Assembly: GCA_937863945.1 (NCBI GenBank) | Contig: CALMIB010000117.1 | Coordinates: forward strand, 1 to 5,775 | Length of the DNA: 5,775 nt | Direction: 5' to 3' | Source: an uncultured Longilinea sp. | GTDB lineage: Bacteria > Chloroflexota > Anaerolineae > Anaerolineales > Anaerolineaceae | Shown here: one piece after another, positions 1-5,775 of the stretch | Position numbering within the stretch: the stretch's first letter is position 1 | Layout of the letters: each line of letters opens with the position of its first letter | Program-made: the position numbers and the translations under genes | The notes under the pieces: model-generated | Databases searched by the model: none | Told to the model about the DNA's origin: nothing | Seen by the model: the letters and a program-made list of their open reading frames with translations, nothing else

Positions 1-1
1 A

Positions 2-2944
2 CCGAACAGCATCCAGGCCGCGGGCTTTCGCCAGCGGTTGGTTGCCGCCGGGGGGGCGCTGGGGGTGGAAGTCTACACTTTTCATACGCTATACGCCGAA
101 CTGCTTGCGCGTGCCGGGCAGCCCATCCCGCTGCTGACGGATCCGGTCCGTCTGCGCCTGCTTCACAACATTGCGGAAGCCCTGAGCTCTCACAGGGTAA
201 ATGGCTTGTGTGAACTGGAGAAATCACCTCTCTCTGTAAGAGAGAGCAAAGGTGGGGGCACAATCCGCCATTACGCCGCCCTGCGTGACAAACCGGGCTT
301 CATGGCCGCCTTGCGCAACACCATCGAGGAACTCAAACGTGCCCGCATCCTTCCGGAGGACTTTGCCCGCGCCACCCGCGACCTGGAGCCACGTCTGGGA
401 GAAATTGCACAGGTCTACAGCGCTTACCAGCGTTGGCTGCAAGAAAACCACTGGGCAGATAACGAAGGGCGGGGTTGGTTGGCGGCGATTGCGCTCGAAT
501 CTCGCCCGGAATTGGGAACAGATACCCGTTTATTGGTCGTTTCTGGCTTCGACGAGTTCGACCCCACCCAGTTGGGCGTTCTTTCCCTTTTCGCAAAGCG
601 TGCCCAAGAAACGCTGATCACGCTGACGGGTGATACTCAACACCCGCGGCGCCCCGCCCACCAACGGTTTCACCGCGCCCAGAATGCTTTGACCAACAGT
701 CTGAACATTCAGCCGGAGATGTTGGATTCGGTTTCGCTGCTGTCTCCAGTCATTGCGCATATGGAAGCGGCCTTATTCGAACCTGTCAGTGCGGGAAGCG
801 TACCCCTCAATGATCATGCCATTGAATTTGTAGAAGCCCAAACCCGCTCCACTGAGGTCCGCGCCGTGTTACGCTGGATCAAGGCGCGGATTGTGCGCGA
901 TGGACTGGCGTTGACCGATGTGGCGATATTTGCACGCAGCCTGGAACCCTACCGTCCATATCTGGAGGAAGTCGCCGCTGAGTTTGGCATTCCGCTGCGG
1001 GTGGTAGGGGGTCTGCCGCTGAACGAGAACCCGGCGGTCTCGGCTCTGCTCTCGCTGCTGAGCCTGCCCGTAGATGATTGGCCACGTAGAAGGGTGATGG
1101 AAGCGTGGACCAGCCCATATTTTGATTTTCCGGGGCGGGATGTGGCCTCTTTGCTCGACAAAATTTCGCGCGCGGCAAAGGTGGTCAAAGGCCTTAACCA
1201 GTGGCGGGAGGCTTTTGAGGCGGCGAAAAACCGCCAGGAAACAGATGACCCGGAAGCGGAGGCGAAAATCCCACGATTTTCGAGTATCGAAGGTCTCCAG
1301 ACTTTCGAGTCATCCTTCATCGAGTTCGTCGACTTACTCACCCCACCCGAAAGCGCTTCCGTGCGGGAATTTACGGCATTTGTGGAAGCCATCCTGGGGG
1401 ATGACCTGGCACTTACGCCAGGAGAGCCCGGTAGCATGAATGTAGTCGCCTGCGCTCGCGCCAATCTGTCCACGGCAGAGCGGGATGTGGCGGCGCTGCG
1501 AGCCTTCAAGGATGTACTGCGCGGGCTGGTGTTGGCAGAAGCGGTCATCGGCGAGGAGACGGTCACGTACGCCGCCTTTTTTGCCAGATTGCGCGGGGCG
1601 CTGGAGACAACGTCGTTTTCGCTACCGGCCCAATCGGGGGTGATGGCGGCGTCGGCGCTGGATGGGCGCGGGTTGTCGTTCCAGGCAGTCGCGCTGATGG
1701 GGCTGTCGGAAGGGGAGTTTCCTAAACAGGAGCGCGAGGACATCCTGCTTAGGGAGCGTGACCGGGCAGCGCTGCGAGAGCGCGGCTTATTGCTGGAACC
1801 CCGTCTGCATGGCGGTGAGGGGACCCTGTTTTATCAGGCGGTCACCCGTGGGCGGCAAAGACTGCTGTTAACGCGGCCCTACCTGGCGGAGGACGGTCAG
1901 ACTTGGGAGCCGTCCCCGTTTTGGGAGCAGATGCACTCCCTAACCGGGAAGCCGAGCGTGGTTCGGGTGCGTCCTGAAGATAGCCTGGACCCGGCTGAGG
2001 CGGCCTCTTCCGTCGAGTGGCGGGAAGCGGCAAAGGAGTTCGACGTTCACCTGAAAAATGGCGTGGAAGCACTGACAGCGCGACTCGCGCCCAGGGCGGC
2101 GGGGAAATTCGAGGGCGAGGGCTTCGATTTGAGCGACCGTTTTGGTGTGAAGTTTGGCTGGAGCGCGAGCAAACTGGAGAGTTACGGAACGTGCCCGTTT
2201 GAGTTTTTTGTAGCGTATGGGTTGGGGCTGGAGCCGCGCGAGGAGCCGGAAGAGGGTTTTGATGTGCGCGCGCTCGGCTCGATGCTGCATAAGATCTTGG
2301 AGGAGTTCTACAGCGGGACGGATTTGAAGGAAACGGCGGGACGGGTTTTTGCGACTGCCCCGCGGGATTATGGTTTCCGCCCGACGCCATTATGGGAATT
2401 GCAAAAGGCTGAGTTGCTGCAGCGGCTGGAGGAGACGGTTGCCGCGCTGGCGGAGGTTTCGCAAGGCTGGCGGCCATTCAAGCAGGAGTTGATGTTTGGG
2501 ATGGGCGCGCCGTCCCTGGTGTTAGAGACGGAGGCCGGGCCGGTGCGCCTGCACGGTTATATTGATCGGGTGGATGCGGCGGATGACGGCAGCCTGCGGG
2601 TGATTGACTATAAGACCGGCGGCGCGACGATTTCTGCGGCGCACCTGCGAGAGGGACGCCGTCTGCAATTACCGCTTTATGCCCTCGCCGCGCAGAAGGC
2701 GCTGGGGCTGGGGCAGGTGACGAGCGGGTTTTACTGGCATATCCAGAAGGCGGAGGCCAGCAGCCTGAAACTGGAGAAGTTCGAGGATGGGATCAATTCG
2801 GCCTTTGCGGTGGCGATTGCGCATGTTGGCCGGCATGTGAATGGCATCCGCGCCGGAAAGTTTGCGCCGAAGCCGCCCGCAGAGGGCTGCCCGAGATATT
2901 GCCCGGCGGTTGGATTTTGCTGGCGGTATAAGAAAGGGTTTTAA
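2..2944 (+). CDS. addB: AddB-like helicase/nuclease subunit (PD-(D/E)XK nuclease), 5' partial
   Basis: The frame is open from base 2, before the first possible start (TTG at 38), and codes there for NSIQAAGFRQRL, which is typical AddB sequence. The gene therefore begins left of the window, and the missing part, probably some tens of residues, should carry the nucleotide-binding loop. About 980 residues are visible, against roughly 1,150 in Bacillus AddB. The middle has an SGFDEF segment near 541 and a GRGLSFQAV...GLSEGEFP segment ending about 1723, both typical of this family. The C-terminal nuclease shows GYIDRVD (Asp codon 2564), VIDYKTGG (Asp 2606, Lys 2612) and QLPLYA (2666-2683). Cysteine codons at 2192, 2888, 2900 and 2918 (CPF, then C-x3-C-x5-C) match the AddB iron-sulfur cluster that staples the nuclease domain. 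Known AddB works with AddA in the cytoplasm to resect DNA breaks. Residues near 224-260 look like an inserted palindrome. The stop is TAA. Confidence 0.9.
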   Translation, partial: PNSIQAAGFRQRLVAAGGALGVEVYTFHTLYAELLARAGQPIPLLTDPVRLRLLHNIAEALSSHRVNGLCELEKSPLSVRESKGGGTIRHYAALRDKPGFMAALRNTIEELKRARILPEDFARATRDLEPRLGEIAQVYSAYQRWLQENHWADNEGRGWLAAIALESRPELGTDTRLLVVSGFDEFDPTQLGVLSLFAKRAQETLITLTGDTQHPRRPAHQRFHRAQNALTNSLNIQPEMLDSVSLLSPVIAHMEAALFEPVSAGSVPLNDHAIEFVEAQTRSTEVRAVLRWIKARIVRDGLALTDVAIFARSLEPYRPYLEEVAAEFGIPLRVVGGLPLNENPAVSALLSLLSLPVDDWPRRRVMEAWTSPYFDFPGRDVASLLDKISRAAKVVKGLNQWREAFEAAKNRQETDDPEAEAKIPRFSSIEGLQTFESSFIEFVDLLTPPESASVREFTAFVEAILGDDLALTPGEPGSMNVVACARANLSTAERDVAALRAFKDVLRGLVLAEAVIGEETVTYAAFFARLRGALETTSFSLPAQSGVMAASALDGRGLSFQAVALMGLSEGEFPKQEREDILLRERDRAALRERGLLLEPRLHGGEGTLFYQAVTRGRQRLLLTRPYLAEDGQTWEPSPFWEQMHSLTGKPSVVRVRPEDSLDPAEAASSVEWREAAKEFDVHLKNGVEALTARLAPRAAGKFEGEGFDLSDRFGVKFGWSASKLESYGTCPFEFFVAYGLGLEPREEPEEGFDVRALGSMLHKILEEFYSGTDLKETAGRVFATAPRDYGFRPTPLWELQKAELLQRLEETVAALAEVSQGWRPFKQELMFGMGAPSLVLETEAGPVRLHGYIDRVDAADDGSLRVIDYKTGGATISAAHLREGRRLQLPLYALAAQKALGLGQVTSGFYWHIQKAEASSLKLEKFEDGINSAFAVAIAHVGRHVNGIRAGKFAPKPPAEGCPRYCPAVGFCWRYKKGF
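224..260. repeat. Palindromic element, copy A, read in frame within addB
   Basis: Perfect 8-bp arms CTCTCTCT (228-235) and AGAGAGAG (239-246) flank a 3-base loop, with a further CACC (225-228) / GGTG (251-254) complement offset by a bulge. It codes for SPLSVRESKGGG, a Gly/Ser-rich stretch unlike the surrounding AddB sequence. There, IAEAL would normally be followed soon by the HYAALRDKPGF segment. It resembles copy B at 5463-5501: TCACCTCTC against TCCCCTCTC on the left, and GAGAG..GCA..GGTG.GG on the right. The low complexity of the arms weakens the case for shared ancestry. Confidence 0.5.
1263..1282. repeat. Perfect short inverted repeat within addB
   Basis: Arms CGAAAATC (1263-1270) and GATTTTCG (1275-1282) are perfectly complementary around the 4-base loop CCAC. 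It lies in the coding sequence for AKIPRFSS, in an acidic, probably loop-like part of the protein (ETDDPEAEAK just before). There is no T-run, so it is unlikely to be a terminator. It could be chance or the remnant of a small palindromic insertion. Confidence 0.45.
2933..2938 (+). promoter_or_regulatory. Ribosome binding site for ATG 2947
   Basis: AAAGGG inside the last codons of addB is followed by an 8-base spacer and ATG 2947. This is a normal Shine-Dalgarno distance and favours 2947 over GTG 3012 as the real start of the small gene. It also implies translation coupled to addB. Confidence 0.5.
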
Positions 2945-2946
2945 GG

Positions 2947-3509
2947 ATGGCTTTCGAACTTTTTATTGAAAGATTTAGTGAACTTGGTAGGAAAGAAACA
3001 CGCAGGCCACCGTGTTTGCGAATAATCCATACGGCTTGCCAGCCGATGAGTACGGCCTGATTGAGGCGTATTGCGACGATGAAAACTGCGATTGCAGGCG
3101 CGTATTTTTCAATATTGCATCACGGAAACGGAAAGAGATCATTGCCGTGGTAACGTATGGTTGGGAAACCGAATCATATGATTGCAAATGGTTCGGCGGC
3201 GGCGACACTGCAACTTCTAGAATGGCAGTGAAGGAGATGACCGGGTTGGGTCTAAATTCTGCCAGCCAGCAATCGAAATTTGCGCCTGCCGCGTTGGAAC
3301 TTGTCAGGGACCTTTTGCAGGATACGAATTATGTGGCGCGTATCAAACGCCACTACAAGATGTTTAAATGATCGGTGGATGGCCAGCCGGTTCGGATGCC
3401 TGTTCCAGATGAAATACCTGTTATTCCCGAATTACCCAAAGTTCCCATTGACGATGTTTCGACCAATTCTGCTGTGAAAAAATCTCGCAAGCGCCATCGT
3501 TCCCGCTGA
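2947..3509 (+). pseudogene. Probable full extent of the small gene, with one frameshift and one in-frame TGA
   Basis: ATG 2947 lies 2 bases after the addB stop, with AAAGGG at 2933-2938 as a well-spaced ribosome binding site. It reads MAFELFIERFSELGRKETR and then turns into poor sequence that ends at TGA 3055-3057. The good sequence resumes in the core frame at about 3006 (ATVFANNPYGL). Restoring one base near 3004-3005 would join the two as ...GRKETR-x-ATVFANNPYGL. At the other end, after TGA 3369-3371, the same frame continues for 45 codons as SVDGQPVRMPVPDEIP, a proline-rich stretch, then a basic tail KKSRKRHRSR, to TGA 3507-3509. That ends 18 bases before addA. Repaired, the protein would be about 187 residues. 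The two lesions could be real decay or errors in the assembly. An intact 119-residue protein is the alternative. Confidence 0.55.
3012..3371 (+). CDS. Uncharacterised Cys-motif protein, open core of a probably damaged gene
   Basis: This 119-residue reading frame begins at GTG and ends at TGA. It is clearly protein-like: NPYGLPADEYGLIEAYC is followed by a C-x4-C-x-C cluster (Cys21, Cys26, Cys28 in DDENCDCRR), a hydrophobic beta-like stretch (EIIAVVTYGW, 42-51), and a helical C-terminal part with QSKFAPAALELV (87-98) and YVARIKRHYKMF (107-118). I recall uncharacterised bacterial proteins with an EYGL...YC...CDCRRV pattern and a similar QS.LAP...RHY.MF end, but I have no named function. The cysteines could bind a metal; that is inference. 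No signal peptide or membrane segment is visible. The GTG has no convincing ribosome binding site, and the real start is probably ATG 2947 in another frame. GC is about 43-47% in two 60-base lines counted (3061-3180), well below the neighbours. Its place between addB and addA suggests co-transcription. Confidence 0.65.
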   Translation: MFANNPYGLPADEYGLIEAYCDDENCDCRRVFFNIASRKRKEIIAVVTYGWETESYDCKWFGGGDTATSRMAVKEMTGLGLNSASQQSKFAPAALELVRDLLQDTNYVARIKRHYKMFK

Positions 3510-3527
3510 ACTGGTTACTGATCACAG

Positions 3528-5775
3528 ATGACTATGTCTATTCTCTCTCAAGAAACCTTCCCCGGCCAGCAGAAAGACGCCGTCTTTAGCGAAAACGCGG
3601 CCATTGCCGTGACTGCCGGAGCAGGTTCGGGCAAGACCCGCTCGCTGGTGGGGCGCTACCTGCGCCTGCTGGAGCGCGGTTATCCACTGCGCTCGATTCT
3701 GGCAATTACGTTTACCGAAAAAGCCGCGCGAGAGATGCGCAGCCGAATCAGAAATGCGCTTTCGCAGATAATAGAAAATAATTTACCCGCGAAGGACACG
3801 CCGGACAACAAGGGTAGTCTGAGCGACCCTGGCGTGCCGAGCGGTTTGAATATCGATTCTGCGAGAATTGGAACAATCCACAGCCTGTGCGCCGAAATCC
3901 TGCGCCAATACCCCGCCGAAGCCGGCCTCGACCCGGCTTTTGCGGTTCTGGAGGAAGGCCTGGCTGCCGCGCTGAAAGCCGAAGCGATTGATTCCGTACT
4001 GGCACGGGCCGCAGACGATGCCGAATCTGTGACCTTGTTTGGCCCGCTCAAGGAAAGCGAACTACGCCAGGCACTGGGAATTTTGTTGGATCGCAGGCTG
4101 GACGTGGTTTTGGGGGTCGTGAATTTTGACTCCATCCTGCAAGATTATCTAAACCCACATCTATATTCACCAGCCTGGCAGGCTGCGCTCGCTGACCTGG
4201 CTGCCTGCAGCGCCAAAAGCCCTGATGACCGACTCGAACTTGCTCGCCGCGAAGTGCTTGCCCGCTGGGACGAATCCCAATCTGCCCGCGCCGCCAAAGA
4301 TTGGGATGTAGTTCTCGCCAGACTCGCCGATTTACGCAAAGCCACCTCCACGCAAGGTAAAAAAGACAACTGGAATGGTGCCGACCTCGAAAGTGTGCGC
4401 AAATCGATGAGCGAACTGCGCCTGGTTTATGATGAAAACCTCAAATTCCTGGCCGAAAAAGCCCGCTTCGCGCTGGATGAGCAGGTGGCTGCCCAACTTC
4501 CCGCCCTGGCGCGTCTGTTCGACCAGGTTTTGCAAGAATACCAGCGCCTCAAAGACGAGCGCCAATCCCTCGACTTCGACGACCTCGAAGGCCGCGCCGC
4601 CCGCCTGCTGACCAGCCATCCCGCCGTCCGCGTCGGCCTGCAAACCGATCTGCGCGCCGTGCTGGTAGATGAATTCCAGGACACCAACGAACGCCAGCGC
4701 CAGATTGTGTATGCGCTCACTGGCTTCACCCCCAAAAATTTAACCGCAAAGCATGCCAGGGTCGCGAAGGAAAACCAATTCAACCTGGGCGATCCTGATG
4801 GTACGCAAAACTCCGCTAAGATAGACCTGTTTATTGTGGGAGATAGCAAACAATCCATCTACAGATTTCGCGGCGCAGACGTTTCCGTTTTTCGCCAGGT
4901 GCAGGCTGACGTCCTCGCCTCTGGCGGCGAGCGGATCGATCTCGATCTGACCTTCCGCGCGCACCGGGAACTGCTCGAAACCCTCAATCAATTGCTCGCT
5001 CCCATCCTCGGCGAAACTGACGACCCCGCCCGCCCTCATCTCGTCCCTTTTGCTCCGCTGCGTCCTCACCGCGCCCAACCCGCCCGCGAACAAATCCGGC
5101 CGCCCTACGTCGAAATTCACCTCGGATTGGGTGAAAACGCCGATGAAGGCCGCCAGATTGCTTCCAAAGCCCTCGCCAGCCGCCTGCGCGAACTGCACGA
5201 GGTCGAAAAATTCGCCTGGGGCGATGTTGCCCTGCTCTTTCGCGCCTCTGCCGGATTCCCGGCCTACGAAACCGCACTCGAAGCCGCTGGAATCCCCTTC
5301 GTCACCGTCGCCGGGCGCGGATTCTACGACCGCCCCGAAATCCGCGACCTGCTCAACGCCCTCGTCGCCATCGTCGATCCCACCGACGACCTGGCCCTGG
5401 TTGGTCTGCTTCGCTCCCCCGCCTTTGCCCTTCCTGACGCCGAAATCTACCAGCTACGCTTCTCCCCTCTCCTGGAATCGGGAGAGGGGCAGCCGGTGTG
5501 GCCCGCCCTCACCGCCTCGCCCGTCCCTTCTCACCAGCGCGCCTGTGCCATCCTCGTGGAACTTCGTGCCTTCGCGGGCCGCGCCCCCGCCTCCGCTGTA
5601 CTCAAACGCCTGCTCGACCTCACCGGCTATCACGCGATCCTATCCAGCGTTCCGAATGGCGCGCGCATGCTGCGCAACGTCGAAAAACTGCTCGCCGATG
5701 CACATCGCAGTCACCTCACCAGCCTGCCCGCCTTCCTCGCCTACGTGCGTACCCTGCGTGACGTCGGTCTGCGTG
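3528..5775 (+). CDS. addA: AddA-like UvrD/Rep-family ATP-dependent helicase, 3' partial
   Basis: The frame is open from ATG 3528 to the right edge (749 codons). ATG 3534 is an alternative start, and neither has a strong ribosome binding site. SF1A helicase motifs appear in order: Gln14/Gln15 and Walker A AGAGSGKT (30-37), ILAITFTEKAAREM (57-70, motif Ia), TIHSLC (116-121), Walker B VLVDEFQDT (378-386), GDSKQSIYRFRGA (438-450, motif III), LDLTFRAH (472-479, motif IV) and GIPFVTVAGRGFYDRPEIRD from residue 588. In AddA this motor translocates on single-stranded DNA and unwinds broken ends with its partner AddB. B. subtilis AddA is about 1,230 residues, so some 500, including any RecB-type nuclease domain, would lie beyond the window. 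Without that end, a nuclease-less UvrD helicase is possible, but the nearby addB argues for AddA. Odd points are apparent in-frame insertions near residues 87-106, 403-432 and 646-658. The gene starts 18 bases after the small gene's extended end. Confidence 0.9.
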   Translation, partial: MTMSILSQETFPGQQKDAVFSENAAIAVTAGAGSGKTRSLVGRYLRLLERGYPLRSILAITFTEKAAREMRSRIRNALSQIIENNLPAKDTPDNKGSLSDPGVPSGLNIDSARIGTIHSLCAEILRQYPAEAGLDPAFAVLEEGLAAALKAEAIDSVLARAADDAESVTLFGPLKESELRQALGILLDRRLDVVLGVVNFDSILQDYLNPHLYSPAWQAALADLAACSAKSPDDRLELARREVLARWDESQSARAAKDWDVVLARLADLRKATSTQGKKDNWNGADLESVRKSMSELRLVYDENLKFLAEKARFALDEQVAAQLPALARLFDQVLQEYQRLKDERQSLDFDDLEGRAARLLTSHPAVRVGLQTDLRAVLVDEFQDTNERQRQIVYALTGFTPKNLTAKHARVAKENQFNLGDPDGTQNSAKIDLFIVGDSKQSIYRFRGADVSVFRQVQADVLASGGERIDLDLTFRAHRELLETLNQLLAPILGETDDPARPHLVPFAPLRPHRAQPAREQIRPPYVEIHLGLGENADEGRQIASKALASRLRELHEVEKFAWGDVALLFRASAGFPAYETALEAAGIPFVTVAGRGFYDRPEIRDLLNALVAIVDPTDDLALVGLLRSPAFALPDAEIYQLRFSPLLESGEGQPVWPALTASPVPSHQRACAILVELRAFAGRAPASAVLKRLLDLTGYHAILSSVPNGARMLRNVEKLLADAHRSHLTSLPAFLAYVRTLRDVGLR
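3787..3844. repeat. Long imperfect palindrome within addA
   Basis: Nested complementary arms are CCGC (3787-3790)/GCGG (3841-3844), CACGCC (3797-3802)/GGCGTG (3831-3836) and AGGGT (3811-3815)/ACCCT (3826-3830), with small internal loops and an 8-base bulge on the left. It encodes about residues 87-106 (PAKDTPDNKGSLSDPGVPSG), a polar linker between helicase motif Ia and TIHSLC. It does not share obvious sequence with copies A and B. A dispersed repeat read in frame is a reasonable inference, but chance pairing in a variable linker is possible. Confidence 0.4.
4734..4824. other. Apparent in-frame insertion between helicase motifs II and III of addA
   Basis: From Walker B (Asp381) to motif III (Gly438) there are 57 residues, more than is usual. 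The surplus (about Lys403-Ile432) is polar and reads NLTAKHARVAKENQF...GTQNSAKI, unlike helicase core sequence. On the DNA, AACCGCAAAG followed by GGTCGCGAAGGAAAACC has the repetitive CGC-AAG rhythm of intergenic repeats I have seen in GC-rich environmental genomes. Only a weak CCAGG/CCTGG pairing was found. The sequence shows the extra length; the repeat origin is inferred. Confidence 0.4.
5463..5501. repeat. Palindromic element, copy B, read in frame within addA
   Basis: Perfect 9-bp arms CCCCTCTCC (5464-5472) and GGAGAGGGG (5481-5489) flank an 8-base loop. The flank CAGCCGGTGTGG matches the right side of copy A in outline. It codes for SPLLESGEGQPVW (from Ser646), between the DAEIYQLRF helix and WPAL, where a short loop would be expected. 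Ser-Pro-Leu is in the same codon phase as in copy A. The CCCCTCTCC/GGAGAGGGG stem is a type I associate with common dispersed bacterial repeats. There is no T-run, so it is not a terminator. Confidence 0.6.

Noticed and set aside
949..1743. 264-residue open frame on the - strand
   Set aside because: It is a Ser/Ala/Arg-rich shadow of addB with no recognisable motif, and the + strand frame here has clear family sequence.
1842..2477. 211-residue open frame on the - strand, Pro/Arg/Ser-rich
   Set aside because: It is low-complexity antisense of the G-rich part of addB, where few stops are expected on the other strand.
2988..3012. Programmed -1 frameshift to join the two parts of the small gene
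   Set aside because: No standard slippery heptamer or clear downstream hairpin was found; a lost base or sequence error is simpler.
3368..3371. ATGA stop-start overlap suggesting a new gene at 3368
   Set aside because: The frame from ATG 3368 closes after 14 codons, so it is not a gene.
3369..3371. TGA read as a sense codon (alternative genetic code)
   Set aside because: A single case next to a frameshift is better explained by damage or error. Nothing in the two long genes suggests recoding, though this window alone cannot settle it.
3680..4135. 151-residue open frame on the - strand
   Set aside because: It lies opposite the helicase N-terminal region containing motifs Ia and TIHSLC and has no motif of its own.
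5464..5489. Rho-independent terminator
   Set aside because: The stem is strong but no T-run follows, and the helicase frame continues through it.

Overview
The window looks like a piece of a bacterial chromosome or metagenomic contig carrying an AddAB-type double-strand-break repair locus on the + strand. The style of both large proteins and the GC-rich coding (roughly 55-70% in most lines I counted) resemble Chloroflexota (Anaerolineae-like) sequences as I remember them. That placement is a low-to-moderate confidence inference, because there is no rRNA or other marker gene here.

Layout: (1) positions 2-2944 hold an AddB-like protein, cut by the left edge. It has a helicase-like body and a C-terminal PD-(D/E)XK nuclease with the cysteines of an iron-sulfur cluster. 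(2) Positions 2947-3509 hold a smaller, more AT-rich gene. Only its middle (3012-3371) is open. In-phase family-like sequence continues before it in another frame and after it beyond a TGA, so it looks like a gene with two lesions or two sequence errors. (3) Positions 3528-5775 hold an AddA-like UvrD/Rep-family helicase, cut by the right edge. Walker A, Walker B and several other SF1 motifs are clear. Its C-terminal nuclease, if present, lies outside the window.

The three genes are co-oriented with gaps of 2 and 18 bases and no visible terminator or promoter between them, so they are probably one operon. In known AddAB systems the two large subunits form a helicase-nuclease that resects broken DNA ends for RecA loading. 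The role of the small protein is unknown.

The most unusual signal is that both large genes contain short palindromic DNA segments read through in frame, at places where the protein seems to carry extra loops. Two of them (about 224-260 in addB and 5463-5501 in addA) look like diverged copies of one element, and both are read in the same codon phase (Ser-Pro-Leu). A third, unrelated palindrome (3787-3844) and a roughly 30-residue insertion (4734-4824) also lie in addA. This recalls protein-coding palindromic elements such as those of Rickettsia, but the sequence family is different. No tRNA, rRNA, CRISPR array or insertion sequence was seen.
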